A stretch of DNA of 64,000 nucleotides, taken from the NCBI RefSeq assembly GCF_005233835.1, contig NZ_SZQA01000018.1:62001-126000 (forward strand), written 5' to 3'. Shown one piece after another: positions 10,946-20,747 of the stretch; positions within the stretch are counted from its first letter, which is position 1; the number at the start of each line of letters is the position of its first letter. The position numbers and the translations under genes are program-made. Source of the DNA: Herbidospora galbida. GTDB taxonomy: Bacteria > Actinomycetota > Actinomycetes > Streptosporangiales > Streptosporangiaceae. Under the pieces are notes generated by a model that ran no database searches, was not told the origin of the DNA, and saw only the letters and a list, made by a program, of their open reading frames with translations.

Positions 10946-11489
10946 CCCGGCAGTCGTCGTCCTTCGGGCCGAGCACGTTGGCCAGCACCGGGTTGCCGTT
11001 GCCCCCGGTGCGGGCCTGCACGAACACCACCCGCTTCTTGACGCCGAGCTCCGCCAGATACTCCATCCCCCGCTCACAGAGCCGGAGCGAGACCGGGGAG
11101 TTGTCTTTCGAATCGGGTAAGTCGGTGTAGATGCGCAGGTAGGTGCCGGTGGTGCGGATGTCGGTGATGTGGCGGTGCGTCTCGTCGTCCCAGCGCTGGT
11201 CGAAGTAGGCGAGCGCGTCCTTGTCGGAGTACTTCGACTCCTTGCGCTTCGCCGCCTTCTTCTCGTCCTTCTCCGCCGGCGGCGGGGCCTGCGCCGCCGG
11301 GACGACCGACGCCGTCGTGGGCTCCTCGATCGAGGCGGTGCGTACGGGGGCCTGTTCCCCGCGCGCGGCCAGGAGAGGCACCACGACGGCCGTCACTCCG
11401 AGCCCCAGGCACGAGACACCGACGACCACTTCGGCCGTCCGAGATCGCGACCTGCGGCGTTTCCCCGTGGATCGTGCCATTTTCATCAT
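10920..11489 (-). CDS. Membrane-anchored protein of unknown function, 189 aa
   Basis: A basic N-terminus is followed by one transmembrane segment (about 20-42), an Ala/Pro/Glu/Lys-rich linker (45-85) and an extracytoplasmic domain with [18 protein letters not shown] and [14 protein letters not shown], ending in a Cys-containing tail. Two cysteines could form a disulfide outside the cell. No family is recognised. The domain's start (DQRW...[13 protein letters not shown]) looks conserved-like rather than random. Confidence 0.7.
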   Translation of the reverse strand: MMKMARSTGKRRRSRSRTAEVVVGVSCLGLGVTAVVVPLLAARGEQAPVRTASIEEPTTASVVPAAQAPPPAEKDEKKAAKRKESKYSDKDALAYFDQRWDDETHRHITDIRTTGTYLRIYTDLPDSKDNSPVSLRLCERGMEYLAELGVKKRVVFVQARTGGNGNPVLANVLGPKDDDCRVTYPKPKS

Positions 11490-11518
11490 TTGCCCACGAG
11501 TATGCCAAGAACTGAGGC

Positions 11519-12220
11519 TTACGGCAGGGCGTTGACCAGTTCGGCGATGGGTTTGCGCGATCCCGTGTAGAAGGGGATCTCCACCCGGGTGTGCTCACGG
11601 GCCTTGGCGCCACGCAGGTGACGCATGAGGTCGACGATGCGGTGCAGCTCGTCGGCCTCGAAGGCGAGCATCCACTCGTAGTCGTTCAACGCGAAGCAGG
11701 CGACCGTGTTGGCGCGGACGTCGGGGTAGTCGCGGGCCATCTGGCCGTGCTCGGCCAGCATCGCCCGGCGCTCGGAGTCGTCGAGCAGATACCACTCCAG
11801 CGACCGCACGAACGGGTAGACGCACACGAAGCCGCGCGGCTCCTCCTCGGCCAGGAACGCCGGGATGTGGGACTTGTTGAACTCGGCCGGGCGGTGCAGC
11901 GCCATCGCCGACCAGACCGGCTCGCTGGCCCGCCCGAGGGCGGTGCGGCGGAACCGGGCGTAGACCTCCTGGAGGTCTTCGGGGGTCGGGGCGTGCCACC
12001 AGAACATGAAGTCGGCGTCGGCGCGGAACCCGGCCACGTCGTAGGCGCCGCGGGTCACCACGTCTTTCTGCCCGAGCTGGTCGAGCAGCTCGGCCACCTC
12101 TTCGGCCACGGCGTCGCGTTCGGCCGGGAGGCCCTCGCGCAGCCGGAAGACCGACCACATGGTGTAGCGGATCACATTGTTGAGGTCACGCGCCTTGAGC
12201 CGCGGGGTGCCGTCCGTCAT
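11519..12220 (-). CDS. hemQ: Coproheme decarboxylase HemQ/ChdC (chlorite dismutase family)
   Basis: A 233-residue chlorite-dismutase-fold protein that makes heme b from Fe-coproporphyrin III by oxidative decarboxylation, the last step of the Gram-positive pathway. Family features seen are [10 protein letters not shown] at the start, [47 protein letters not shown], and the C-terminal [12 protein letters not shown]. Its start lies inside the end of hemY (35-base overlap), so the two are co-transcribed. Its presence with hemY/cgoX and hemE marks the coproporphyrin branch. Confidence 0.95.
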   Translation of the reverse strand: MTDGTPRLKARDLNNVIRYTMWSVFRLREGLPAERDAVAEEVAELLDQLGQKDVVTRGAYDVAGFRADADFMFWWHAPTPEDLQEVYARFRRTALGRASEPVWSAMALHRPAEFNKSHIPAFLAEEEPRGFVCVYPFVRSLEWYLLDDSERRAMLAEHGQMARDYPDVRANTVACFALNDYEWMLAFEADELHRIVDLMRHLRGAKAREHTRVEIPFYTGSRKPIAELVNALP

Positions 12221-13616
12221 GCCGCCATTCTGCCCGGGGATCCAGGTGGTCGAGAATCCGGGAGGCCGCCGCGCGGGCGGTCGCGGCCGTGGCGGGGATG
12301 CCGACGCCGTCGTAGGCCGCGCCGCAGACGGCCAGGCCGGGGACCGCGGCCACGGCCGCGCGGATGCGGGCGACCCGGTCGTTGTGGCCGACCTCGTATT
12401 GCGGCAGGGCGCCGCCCCAGCGGGTGACCCGGGTGTCGGCCGGGAGGCCGCGTACCCCCATGATCTCGGTCATCTCGTTCATGGCCAGGGCGACCAGCTC
12501 GGTGTCGTCGCGCTGGAGCAGGCGCTCCTCGCCCAGGCGGCCGAGCGAGCAGCGGGCGAAGACGTAGCCGTGACCGGCCAGGTGGGGCCACTTCACGCTG
12601 GAGAAGGTGACCGCCTTCACCGCGCGGCCCTCGACCGGCGGGGTCAGGTAGCCGCTGCCCTCGGGGAGCCGCGGGAAGGCCTCGATGGGGTAGGCGAGGG
12701 TGACGATCGCCATGCTGGCGTAATCGATCCTGGCCAGTTCGGCGGCGGCCTTGGGGACCTCGCGTTCGAGGAGGCGGGCGGCCGGGGTCGCCGGCACGGC
12801 CACCACGACCGCGTCGGCGTCGAGGGCGTGCTCGTCGCGGGTGGGGCCGGTGGTCAGGCGCCAGCCGCCGGGCGTACGGGACAGCTCCCGCACCATCACC
12901 CCGGTGCGGACCTCGGCGCCGGACGCGGCGGCCAGCGCGGGCGGCAGGCTCCCCATCCCGTTCTTCAGCGACGTGAACACGTGCCCGGCGTTCTTGGGCG
13001 CGGCGCCGGCGATCTCGCGCGCGGCCCGCAGCAGCGACGCCTCGGACCGGGCCGCCGCGGCCACCGCCGGCATGGTCGCCTCCAGCGAGAGCCGGTCGGC
13101 GAACCCGGCGTAGACGCCGCCGAGCAGCGGCTCGACCAGCCGGTCGACCACCTCGTCGCCCATCCGCGCCCGGATGTAGGAGCCGACCGAGACGTCGGTG
13201 GTCACGAGGGTCGCGGGCAGCACCTGGTCGAGCGGCACCCGGGCCAGCCCCGCGGCGGACAGCACGCCCGAGCGGGCCAGCGCCACCAGATCGGACGGCA
13301 CGCCCATGACCTGGCCCTTCGGCATCGGCCGCAGCTCGCCCCTGGACAGGATGGAGGCGCTGGTCGTGCCGGGATCGACCAGTTCATCGCCGAGCCCGGC
13401 CAGGCGGGCGAGCTCGACGCCCTCGGGGCGGCGGGCCAGCAGCGCCTCGGCGCCCGCGTCGACCGGCACCCCGGCCACCTCGGTGGCGACCAGCTTGCCA
13501 CCGATCCGGCTCGCGCCGTCGAGCACGGTCACCCGCACGCGGTCGTTCCTCAGGTGCCATGCGGCGGCGAGACCGGCGATGCCGCCACCCACGACGACGA
13601 CGTGAAAGCGCTCCAT
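12186..13616 (-). CDS. hemY: Coproporphyrinogen/protoporphyrinogen oxidase HemY (CgoX)
   Basis: A 476-residue FAD enzyme with the dinucleotide fold [17 protein letters not shown] directly after the start and the C-terminal FAD motif [13 protein letters not shown]. It oxidises coproporphyrinogen III (and protoporphyrinogen IX) in heme synthesis. ATG 13616 is chosen because it places the FAD motif at residue 5; an ATG six bases upstream is possible. It is followed in the same operon by hemQ and is divergent from the DUF4349 lipoprotein. Confidence 0.93.
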   Translation of the reverse strand: MERFHVVVVGGGIAGLAAAWHLRNDRVRVTVLDGASRIGGKLVATEVAGVPVDAGAEALLARRPEGVELARLAGLGDELVDPGTTSASILSRGELRPMPKGQVMGVPSDLVALARSGVLSAAGLARVPLDQVLPATLVTTDVSVGSYIRARMGDEVVDRLVEPLLGGVYAGFADRLSLEATMPAVAAAARSEASLLRAAREIAGAAPKNAGHVFTSLKNGMGSLPPALAAASGAEVRTGVMVRELSRTPGGWRLTTGPTRDEHALDADAVVVAVPATPAARLLEREVPKAAAELARIDYASMAIVTLAYPIEAFPRLPEGSGYLTPPVEGRAVKAVTFSSVKWPHLAGHGYVFARCSLGRLGEERLLQRDDTELVALAMNEMTEIMGVRGLPADTRVTRWGGALPQYEVGHNDRVARIRAAVAAVPGLAVCGAAYDGVGIPATAATARAAASRILDHLDPRAEWRHDGRHPAAQGA

Positions 13617-13693
13617 GAGCATCACCCTAAGGCCGTGACTGAGTCGTGACGCGCCGTCCAAAACCGTTCACGCGCGAAGAACGTCAATGGGTC

Positions 13694-14668
13694 ATGAACA
13701 CTTTGCGCTCACGCGCGGTACTGCCGCTTGTGATGGCGGCGTTCCTCCTGACGGCGTGTGGCGGCGGCGGCGAGTCGGCGAGCGGCGTCGCCGACATGCC
13801 GGCCTCGGCACCCTCGGTCGCGGGCGAGGAAGCCGCCGCCCCCGCCCCGGCGGCCCGGGAGAACCTCGCCGGCGGCTCCGACGAAGGAGATGCCAAGGCG
13901 GCCCCCGCGACCACCAATGTGACGGTCGCCCCCGCCGACCGGTCGATCATCTACACGGCCGAGATGACGGTCCGGGCCAAGGACGTGGCCGCCGCCGCCG
14001 AATCGGCCAAGCGCATGGTCACCGAGGCCGGCGGCTACGTCGCGGAGGAGCGCTCCAACTCCTTCGCCTCGCGGCAGGAGTCGCAGCTCACGTTCAAGAT
14101 CCCGCCGGGTCAGTACCCCGGCACGCTGAGCCGCCTGGGCAAGGAACTCGGTGAGACCGAGTCGCTGCACCAGGGCACCCAGGACGTCACCGGCGAGGTC
14201 GCCGACGTCGCGGCCCGGGTGAAGTCGGCCGAGGCCGCGGTGGCGCAGTTCCGCACGCTGCTCGGCAAGGCCGAGAAGATCGGCGAGATCATGGACATCG
14301 AGCGGGAGATCCAGTCCCGCACCGCCGACCTGGAGGCCCTCCAGGCCCGGCAGAAGTCGCTGGCCGAGCAGACCGGCATGGCGACGGTGACGATCACCCT
14401 CGTCGGCCCGTCGGCGCCGCCGGTCGAGCCGGTGGAGGAGGAGACGGGCTTCCTGGCCGGTCTGAAGGCGGGCTGGACCGGCCTGAAGAACTTCGCCGAG
14501 GCCCTGTCGACGATCGTCGGCGCGCTGCTGCCGTGGCTGGTCGTGCTGGCCGTCCTGGCCGTGCTCGCGCTGCCGTGGTGGCGGCGGATGCGCCGGCGTC
14601 AGCAGCCGGTCCCGGCTCCCGTCGCGGCCTCGCCGGCGCGGGACGAGGAGCTAGTCGAAAAGGAATGA
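13694..14668 (+). CDS. DUF4349 domain lipoprotein
   Basis: 324 residues starting with a lipoprotein signal (VMAAFLLTACGGGG, lipobox LTAC), an Ala/Pro linker, then a DUF4349 region with IIYTAEMTVRAKDVAAAAES and GGYVAEERSNSF. This is followed by a helical coiled-coil-like stretch (EAAVAQFRTLLGKAEKIGEIM) and one C-terminal transmembrane segment (about 275-297) with a basic tail. It would therefore be held in the membrane at both ends. Function of the family is unknown. ATG 13694 is chosen because the signal peptide begins there. Confidence 0.85.
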   Translation: MNTLRSRAVLPLVMAAFLLTACGGGGESASGVADMPASAPSVAGEEAAAPAPAARENLAGGSDEGDAKAAPATTNVTVAPADRSIIYTAEMTVRAKDVAAAAESAKRMVTEAGGYVAEERSNSFASRQESQLTFKIPPGQYPGTLSRLGKELGETESLHQGTQDVTGEVADVAARVKSAEAAVAQFRTLLGKAEKIGEIMDIEREIQSRTADLEALQARQKSLAEQTGMATVTITLVGPSAPPVEPVEEETGFLAGLKAGWTGLKNFAEALSTIVGALLPWLVVLAVLAVLALPWWRRMRRRQQPVPAPVAASPARDEELVEKE

Positions 14669-15412
14669 CCTCCAGTGCGGTGGTCCGGCGTCGCGGGACT
14701 CGTACCAGCCCTGCTGGTTGCGGATCCGGGCGTCGGACCACAGCAGCACCCAGGAGGCGTGGCTCGGCATCAGGTGCCGGTCGGCCGGGTTGTAGACGAC
14801 GAACTCCCTGGTCCCGAACGCGTCGAAGAAGAACCTGGGGAGCTCGAAGGAGATGTCGTACGACTCCCCGCCCTTCGCGTAGCGATACCCCTCGACCCCC
14901 CGCACCCCCGGCCGGTAGTCGGGCCAGACGGCGGTGAGCGCGTCGGGGTAGCCGCCGTGGTCGGCGTGCCGCTTCTCGACGGCGGCGATCATCTCGGCGG
15001 CGTTGGCGACGGCGGTGTCGCGGGCGTACGCCGTCAGCGGGCGGTTGAGCACGGCCTGCCCGGCCAGCGCGACCAGCGGCAGCGCCACGAAGTAGACGGG
15101 CGAGGGCCGCCGGGCGAGCACGGCCACCCACAGCACGAGCGCCCCCAGCCCCAGGAGCGGCCCCGACTCGGCCGCCGCGGCGGCCGAGACCGCCAGCGCG
15201 GTGATCGTCAGGGCGACCGTCTGGGCGACCCGCCAGAACCGGTTGCGCGGCCACACGAGCAGCGGGACCGAGGTGACCACGGCGAGCAGGCCCACCGCCC
15301 CGAAGATCTGCGCCAGCGTCGAGAGGGGCAGCGCCAGGGGATCGTGTCCGCCGGGCAGGAAGGGGGAGGCGATCAGCAGCAGGAGCAGCGCCGAGAGGAG
15401 GACGACCCGCAT
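14651..15412 (-). CDS. Hypothetical membrane protein with C-terminal soluble domain
   Basis: 253 residues: five or so hydrophobic segments in the first 130 residues, then a soluble domain with ANAAEMIAAVEKRHADHGGY and VWPDYRPGVRGVEGYRYAKG, resembling the helix-plus-sheet layout of pilin-like or DUF-type extracytoplasmic domains. No firm family. It overlaps the end of the DUF4349 gene (convergent) by 18 bases and precedes the GNAT gene on the same strand. Confidence 0.65.
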   Translation of the reverse strand: MRVVLLSALLLLLIASPFLPGGHDPLALPLSTLAQIFGAVGLLAVVTSVPLLVWPRNRFWRVAQTVALTITALAVSAAAAAESGPLLGLGALVLWVAVLARRPSPVYFVALPLVALAGQAVLNRPLTAYARDTAVANAAEMIAAVEKRHADHGGYPDALTAVWPDYRPGVRGVEGYRYAKGGESYDISFELPRFFFDAFGTREFVVYNPADRHLMPSHASWVLLWSDARIRNQQGWYESRDAGPPHWRSFLFD

Positions 15413-15424
15413 GGCCTCACCCTG

Positions 15425-15883
15425 TCAGCTCAGGGTCCTCGTCATGAAGACGCTGAGCGGATCGGGCCGGTAGTCGGCGAAGGGTTCGCAGTAGGTGAAG
15501 CCGAACTTCTCGTACAGGGACCTCGCCGGTGCGAAGAACTCGGCCGAGCCCGTCTCCAGGCTCAGCCGGGTGAAGCCCATGCGCGCCGCCTCGGCGATGA
15601 GGTGGCCGAGGAGCAGTGAGGCGACCCCGCTGCGCTTGCGCGCCGCGGCGGTCCGCATCGACTTCACCTCGGCGTGGACGTCGTCGAGCGCCTTGATCGC
15701 GCCGCATCCGACGATCACGCCCTCGTCGCGGACCGACCAGAAGGTCACCTCGGGGCGGCGCAGGCCGTCGAGGGCGAGGGCGTGCTTGCTCTCGGGCGGG
15801 GTGGTCGCCCGCATCTCCCGGATGTGCTCCTCCAGGAAGGCCGCGATCTCCGGCCCCGAGAGGTCGTCGACCACGATTCTCAT
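15425..15883 (-). CDS. GNAT-family N-acetyltransferase
   Basis: 152 residues with the GNAT fold: acetyl-CoA binding loop VKSMRTAAARKRSGVASLLL (R/Q-x-x-G-x-A type) near residue 74-93, then LSLETGSAEFFAPARSLYEKFGF, typical of the PA2271/YafP-like group. It transfers an acetyl group to an unknown amine. It is coupled to hemE: the hemE stop and this start share one base (TGATG). Confidence 0.88.
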   Translation of the reverse strand: MRIVVDDLSGPEIAAFLEEHIREMRATTPPESKHALALDGLRRPEVTFWSVRDEGVIVGCGAIKALDDVHAEVKSMRTAAARKRSGVASLLLGHLIAEAARMGFTRLSLETGSAEFFAPARSLYEKFGFTYCEPFADYRPDPLSVFMTRTLS

Positions 15884-16920
15884 CAGCGGGCGCTGAACTC
15901 GTGGACGAACTCGGTCAGCCGGGCCACCTGGCCGGGGTCGGTCGAGGGGAGCACGCCGTGGCCGAGGTTGAACACGTGGCCCTCGGCCACCCGCCCGGCC
16001 TCGATCACCCCGCGGGCCTGCTTCTCGACGACCTCCCACGGCGCCAGCAGGATCGCCGGGTCGAGGTTGCCCTGCAGCGCCTTGCCGGCGCCGACGCGCG
16101 TGGCCGCCTCGTCGAGCGGCACCCGCCAGTCGACCCCGACGACGTCGGCCCCGGCCTCGCCCATGACCGGCAGCAGCTCGCCGGTGCCCACCCCGAAGTG
16201 GATGCGCGGGACGCCGAGCTCTTCGAGCCCGGCGAAGATCTTCGAGGTGTACGGCAGCACGAACTCGCGGTAGTCGCGCGGCGCGACCGCCCCGACCCAC
16301 GAGTCGAACAGCTGCAGCGCCGAGGCGCCCGCGTCGGCCTGCACCTTCAGCCAGGCCAGCGTGATGGTGGTCAGCCGGTCCATGAGCGCGTGCCAGAGCT
16401 CGGGGGCGCCGTACATCATGGCCTTGGTGTGGTCGTGGTTCTTCGAGGGCCCGCCCTCGATCAGGTAGGACGCGAGGGTGAACGGCCCGCCGGCGAACCC
16501 GATCAGCGGGGTCGCGCCGAGCTCCCTGACCAGTTCGGTCACGGCCTCGGTGATGTAGGGGACGTCGTCGGGCGACAGCGGGCGCAGCCGCCCGACCGCG
16601 GCCGCGTCGCGGATCGGGTCGGCGACGACGGGGCCCACGCCGGGCTTGATGTCGATGTCGATCCCGATGGCCTTGAGCGGCACCACGATGTCGCTGAAGA
16701 AGATGGCCGCGTCGACGCCGTAGCGGCGGACCGGCTGCATCGTGATCTCCACGACCAGGTCGGGGGTGGCGCACGCGGCGAGCATCTCGGTGCCCTCGCG
16801 GACCTTGCGGTATTCGGGCAGCGAACGCCCCGCCTGACGCATGAACCAGACGGGCGTGTGGGGCACTGGCTGGCGGCGGCAGGCCAGCAGGAAGGGCGAC
16901 TCGGCCAGCTGGGGATTCAC
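15883..16920 (-). CDS. hemE: Uroporphyrinogen decarboxylase HemE
   Basis: HemE removes four carboxyl groups from uroporphyrinogen III to give coproporphyrinogen III. The two family signatures are visible: [16 protein letters not shown] near the N-terminus and [17 protein letters not shown] near residue 135. GTG 16920 gives 345 residues, the usual length; an in-frame upstream start at 16983 would add 21 poorly conserved residues. It is separated from hemY by the DUF4349 and membrane protein genes. Confidence 0.95.
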   Translation of the reverse strand: MNPQLAESPFLLACRRQPVPHTPVWFMRQAGRSLPEYRKVREGTEMLAACATPDLVVEITMQPVRRYGVDAAIFFSDIVVPLKAIGIDIDIKPGVGPVVADPIRDAAAVGRLRPLSPDDVPYITEAVTELVRELGATPLIGFAGGPFTLASYLIEGGPSKNHDHTKAMMYGAPELWHALMDRLTTITLAWLKVQADAGASALQLFDSWVGAVAPRDYREFVLPYTSKIFAGLEELGVPRIHFGVGTGELLPVMGEAGADVVGVDWRVPLDEAATRVGAGKALQGNLDPAILLAPWEVVEKQARGVIEAGRVAEGHVFNLGHGVLPSTDPGQVARLTEFVHEFSAR

Positions 16921-17172
16921 CCCACCAGAGTCCCACGCCCGGGCGTCGGTCCGTGCCAGGACCCCGGGTACAGGACCACCCAATGATCGGTATCGTTGGG
17001 CCCTCGCGACACCCCGGTCAAACGCCTCGCGAGCGCCGCTCTAGGCAAAGTGTTCGCCAAATGGGGCTCCGGCATCGATTCCAATACCACTTTCGAGACA
17101 CGCCGAGCGCGATGCGGGGTTTTGTCGGCGCGACGTGCCACCGTCGGACGCACCGGTTCCGATGAAAGGGCG

Positions 17173-17397
17173 ATGACTTCGATGTGGAGTTCCCCCGAAC
17201 ACCGCACTGAGCGCTGTGCCTCCTGCGACACCGAGCGCGAGTTCACGCAGCCGCCCTGCGAGGAGGGTCACGAGGTGTGCCCCGAGTGGTCGTGCGTGAC
17301 CTGCGGGAGCGCCCTGTTCTTCGAGATAGGTTCACAACGCGCGCCACAGGCGGCCTCCGGCCGGCCGCGTCCCGTTCAGGCAGTGGCGGCGGCTTGA
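17173..17397 (+). CDS. Small zinc-ribbon-like protein, 74 aa
   Basis: This short protein has CASC at about 16-19, a second group CEEGHEVC at about 29-36 and CVTC at about 41-44, a pattern that suggests a zinc-binding ribbon. The C-terminus is Ala/Pro-rich and probably disordered. The ATG at 17173 has AAAGGG very close upstream; an ATG at 17182 has better spacing and is an alternative. It lies nine bases before the DUF3000 gene. Function unknown. Confidence 0.65.
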   Translation: MTSMWSSPEHRTERCASCDTEREFTQPPCEEGHEVCPEWSCVTCGSALFFEIGSQRAPQAASGRPRPVQAVAAA

Positions 17398-17406
17398 TCA
17401 CCACCG

Positions 17407-18069
17407 ATGACCGCGACGACCACCCCCCTGCTCCGTCTCGTTCCGCGACCCGCCTCCGCGCCCGTCATGTCGATCGGTGACCGCCCGGGGCCGCCGGAGG
17501 CGTTCACCCGTGCCATGGCCACGCTGCGCCCCGCGACCGTGCGCCCCGAGATCGAGCTGGAGGACATCCCCGCGCCGCAGCGGCTGGCCCCCTATTCGGG
17601 CGCCGTGGGCGCGTCGGTCTACCGCGACGACGACGAACTGGCCATGGGCCGGCTCATCGTCCTGTTCGACCCCGACGGCCAGCGCGGCTGGGAGGGCCCG
17701 TTCCGGCTGGTGGCCTACGTGCGCGCCGACATGGAGCCGGAGATCACCTCTGACCCGTTGCTCGGCCCGGTGGCGTGGAGCTGGCTCACCGACGCGCTGG
17801 AGACCCACGGCGCCGGGTTCGCCGCCGCGGGAGGTACGGTTACCAGAGCGGTGTCGGAGGGTTTCGGGAACAAGGACAACGATCCCGTCACGACCGAGCT
17901 GGAACTGCGCGCGTCATGGTCGCCTCTGGACGAGGATCTTTCCGCGCACGTCGCCGCCTGGTGCGACCTGATGTGCATCGCCGCCGGGATACCTCCCCTG
18001 CCGCCCGATGTCACGGCCCTGCGGCCGAGACGCACCGATGAAGAGACAGACCGGAAGACCAGTACGTGA
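17407..18069 (+). CDS. DUF3000 family protein
   Basis: 220 residues matching the actinobacterial DUF3000 family, usually found just upstream of ribonuclease D as here. Recognisable stretches are PPEAFTRAMATLRPATVRPE, RLAPYSGAVGASVYRDDDEL and FRLVAYVRADMEPE. It is cytoplasmic with no membrane segment. Its stop overlaps the RNase D start (GTGA), so the two are translationally coupled. The function is unknown; the conserved neighbourhood suggests a link with RNA metabolism. Confidence 0.88.
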   Translation: MTATTTPLLRLVPRPASAPVMSIGDRPGPPEAFTRAMATLRPATVRPEIELEDIPAPQRLAPYSGAVGASVYRDDDELAMGRLIVLFDPDGQRGWEGPFRLVAYVRADMEPEITSDPLLGPVAWSWLTDALETHGAGFAAAGGTVTRAVSEGFGNKDNDPVTTELELRASWSPLDEDLSAHVAAWCDLMCIAAGIPPLPPDVTALRPRRTDEETDRKTST

Positions 18070-19292
18070 CCGATGAGACAGCCGTTCAGCCTCTGCTGGA
18101 ACCTCGCGAAGGGATCCCGCCCGTCATAGCGGAGGCCGCCGACCTCGCGGCGGCCGTGAGCGCTTTCGCGGGCGGGTCCGGCCCCGTGGCCGTCGACGCC
18201 GAGAGGGCGTCCGGCTACCGCTACAGCGGCCGGGCCTACCTCGTGCAACTCCGGCGATCGGGCAGTGGGAGCGCGCTCATCGACCCGATCGCCTGCCCCG
18301 ACCTGTCGCAGCTCGACGCCGCCCTGTCGGGCGCCGAGGTCGTGCTCCACGCCGCGACGCAGGACCTGCCGTGCCTGGCCGAGATCGGCTTCCGGCCACG
18401 GCGGCTGTTCGACACCGAGCTGGCCGGCCGGCTGCTCGGCTACGAACGCGTCGGCCTCGGCACCATGGTCGAGGTCGTCTTGGGCTTCGGCCTGGTGAAG
18501 GGCCACTCGGCCGCCGACTGGTCGACCCGCCCGCTGCCCGAAGACTGGCTCCGCTACGCCGCCCTCGACGTCGAGGTCCTGATCGAGCTCCGCGACGCCC
18601 TGCACGCCGAGCTGACCGAGACCGGGAAGCTCGACTGGGCCATGGAGGAGTTCGCGGCCATCCTGACCGCCCCCACGGCTCCCCCGCGCACCGACCCGTG
18701 GCGCCGCACCAGCGGCATCCACCGCGTCCGCGCCCTGCGCGGCCTGGCGGTGGTCCGCGAGCTGTGGACCATCCGTGACGCATTGGCCCGCGAGACCGAC
18801 CTGGCCCCGGGCCGGGTGCTGCCCGACTCGGCGATCGTCCAGGCGGCTCTCGACCTGCCCCGCACGACCAAGGGCCTGACCGAGATCGCCCCCTTCACCG
18901 GCCGCAGCGCCCGCCGCCACCTGCGCGAATGGCTGGCCGCCATCACCCGCGGCCGCACCATGCCCGAGTCGGAGCTGCCCCAGCCGCTGGGCCCGGGCGA
19001 CGGCCCGCCCCCGGCGAACCGCTGGGCCGACCGCGACCCGGCGGCGGCCAAACGCCTCGCCGCCGCCCGCGCCGTGGTCGCCGCCCTGGCCGACGAACAC
19101 CGCATGCCGACCGAGAACCTCCTCCAGCCCGACGCCGTCAGGCGTCTGACGTGGGAGCCCCCGGCCGACCTCGACGAAGACGCGATCTCCGACCGGCTCC
19201 GGGCGCTTGGGGCGCGCGAGTGGCAGATCGGGCTGGCGGCCCACCCGATGTCACGGGCGCTGCAGCGACTGGAGACCAAGGGCGAGATCTAA
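18066..19292 (+). CDS. rnd: Ribonuclease D (3'-5' exonuclease with HRDC domain)
   Basis: 408 residues. The DEDD exonuclease domain shows VAVDAERASGYRYSGRAYLV (the first motif is D-x-E), VLHAATQDLPCL and YAALDVEVLIELRDAL; the HRDC domain follows from about residue 215 (RGLAVVRELWTIRDALARET). It trims RNA 3' ends such as tRNA precursors. The GTG start overlaps the DUF3000 stop. Confidence 0.93.
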   Translation: MTDETAVQPLLEPREGIPPVIAEAADLAAAVSAFAGGSGPVAVDAERASGYRYSGRAYLVQLRRSGSGSALIDPIACPDLSQLDAALSGAEVVLHAATQDLPCLAEIGFRPRRLFDTELAGRLLGYERVGLGTMVEVVLGFGLVKGHSAADWSTRPLPEDWLRYAALDVEVLIELRDALHAELTETGKLDWAMEEFAAILTAPTAPPRTDPWRRTSGIHRVRALRGLAVVRELWTIRDALARETDLAPGRVLPDSAIVQAALDLPRTTKGLTEIAPFTGRSARRHLREWLAAITRGRTMPESELPQPLGPGDGPPPANRWADRDPAAAKRLAAARAVVAALADEHRMPTENLLQPDAVRRLTWEPPADLDEDAISDRLRALGAREWQIGLAAHPMSRALQRLETKGEI

Positions 19293-19615
19293 GGGTGCTG
19301 GTGGCGGGGTCTGCCCGTCACGGTTTCGGAGCCGGTGAAATAGGCCATCCAGCCGGTCGAATTGAAATAGAGCACGGTGACTCCTCTGCCATAAAAGTCC
19401 GTCTGCCAGTCAAAGGCCACGCCAGGATAGAGGGCCCGGCTGCCGCATAAAACGGCGCCCGCCGAAAGGCCCAGGAGGTCCTCCCCGAAGCAGCCGATGG
19501 AGCCGGGGCGACTGGTCGACGTGCACCTCCGAGTCGGCGAGCGTCCGATCTGATCGGCCGCGTCAGAGGGCCACCCGACCGCCGCCCGCGCCACGACATG
19601 ACCTCGACGCGACAT
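19289..19615 (-). CDS. Possible small protein or gene remnant
   Basis: This frame ends four bases inside the rnd stop. The last 60 residues look protein-like, rich in aromatic and small residues (LYPGVAFDWQTDFYGRG, VTVLYFNSTGWMAYF), while the first part is Arg-rich and unconvincing. The local base composition is lower in GC than its neighbours, which fits horizontally acquired or decaying DNA. No family is recognised. The remaining sequence up to 19740 shows no better gene. Confidence 0.3.
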   Translation of the reverse strand: MSRRGHVVARAAVGWPSDAADQIGRSPTRRCTSTSRPGSIGCFGEDLLGLSAGAVLCGSRALYPGVAFDWQTDFYGRGVTVLYFNSTGWMAYFTGSETVTGRPRHQHP

Positions 19616-19758
19616 TCACCTTTCTGGGCGGACATCCATTCCTGCATTCGCCATTTTCTGATCCTTCGCAATGCCGGGCCGTTCTGTCGGTGCGGGGTGT
19701 TTCCATGTCTCTCAGCGCCGATCGGCGGAAACACACCCCCATGAAATGAGGATCAGTC

Positions 19759-19965
19759 ATGCCCACGGGAAAGCATTGGCGAAAGGGCCACTACGTGAGC
19801 AACCCGCGCCGGAGGAAGCACGCCTCGGGGTGGGGCGTCGCCGCCGTCATCGCCCTCGTGGCGCTGGTGGTCGTCCAGGGCCGGACCGATGACGGCGATC
19901 AGGGCACCCAGCCGGGCTCCGTCATCCCCGCCTCCGCTCCCCCGGCCGACGGCGGGGCTCCGTGA
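19759..19965 (+). CDS. Small single-pass membrane protein, 68 aa
   Basis: A basic N-terminus (MPTGKHWRKGHYVSNPRRRKH) is followed by one transmembrane helix (GWGVAAVIALVALVVV) and a short acidic and proline-rich tail. Start ATG has GAGGA upstream. Its stop overlaps the start of the Mrr-like gene (GTGA), so it is probably produced together with that nuclease and may be a partner at the membrane. Confidence 0.65.
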   Translation: MPTGKHWRKGHYVSNPRRRKHASGWGVAAVIALVALVVVQGRTDDGDQGTQPGSVIPASAPPADGGAP

Positions 19966-20699
19966 GACCTCGCCTGCTCAAGCGACTTCCCGACTTCGGG
20001 TTGGGCACGCCCCAGACCGTCGGACAGTGGACGGCCTTCGCCATAGCCGTGGGCGTCACGGGCTGGCTGGCCTTCCGGCTGATCCTGGCCGTGATCGGAT
20101 TCCTCCTCGACCACTGGTACCTGGCGCTTCTGCTCTCGCTGGTCCTGATCGGCACGACAGTCGCGTGGTGGCGACAGCGGGTGCGCGCCGAACAGATCCG
20201 CAGGAGGCGCCTCGGCCAGCTCCGGCTGACCCTGCCGCAGATCGACGGCATGCGACCGGTGGAGTTCGAACTCGCCGTCCGCGACCTCATGGATCGTGAC
20301 GGCCTCACCGCCCGGCACACCGGCCGCAGAGGCGACAAGGCCGCCGACGTCATCGCCCGAGACGCCGGCGCCAGAACGATCGTGGTGCAGTGCAAGCACA
20401 CCACCATGGGGCGCAGGGTCGGAGCCCCTGTCCTTTACGCGGTCAACGGCACCGCGGCCGCCCTCCACCGGGCCCAGCTCGCCGTGATCGTCACGAACGG
20501 CGGCTTCACCCGCGACGCACGGCAGACCGCCCGCGAGCTCGGCATCCATCTCGTCGGGCGCGACGACCTCGAACGATGGGCCACGCACGGCGTCGGCTTC
20601 CATCGTCTCCTCAGGCTGCGCGACCCCTCAGCCGACCGTGACGCCGTCCGATGGCCGTTCTCCGCCTGGCCGGCCGACAGATTCGGCGTCAAGCCATAG
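19962..20699 (+). CDS. Membrane-anchored Mrr-like restriction endonuclease domain protein
   Basis: 245 residues: two transmembrane helices (about 23-42 and 47-66), a basic linker, then an Mrr-type nuclease domain. The PD-(D/E)xK core is visible as GRRGDKAADVIARDAG followed by IVVQCKH, with Asp and the Q-x-K signature in place, and a helix-strand after it (AQLAVIVTNGGFTRDARQTA). Mrr proteins cleave modified DNA; membrane-tethered versions are of unclear role and may act on incoming DNA. It is coupled to the small membrane protein upstream. Confidence 0.8.
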   Translation: MRPRLLKRLPDFGLGTPQTVGQWTAFAIAVGVTGWLAFRLILAVIGFLLDHWYLALLLSLVLIGTTVAWWRQRVRAEQIRRRRLGQLRLTLPQIDGMRPVEFELAVRDLMDRDGLTARHTGRRGDKAADVIARDAGARTIVVQCKHTTMGRRVGAPVLYAVNGTAAALHRAQLAVIVTNGGFTRDARQTARELGIHLVGRDDLERWATHGVGFHRLLRLRDPSADRDAVRWPFSAWPADRFGVKP

Positions 20700-20747
20700 C
20701 GCTCGACCTATCGAATTTCGGGCGGCGCGAGCCGCCCGAAGCCTCGG

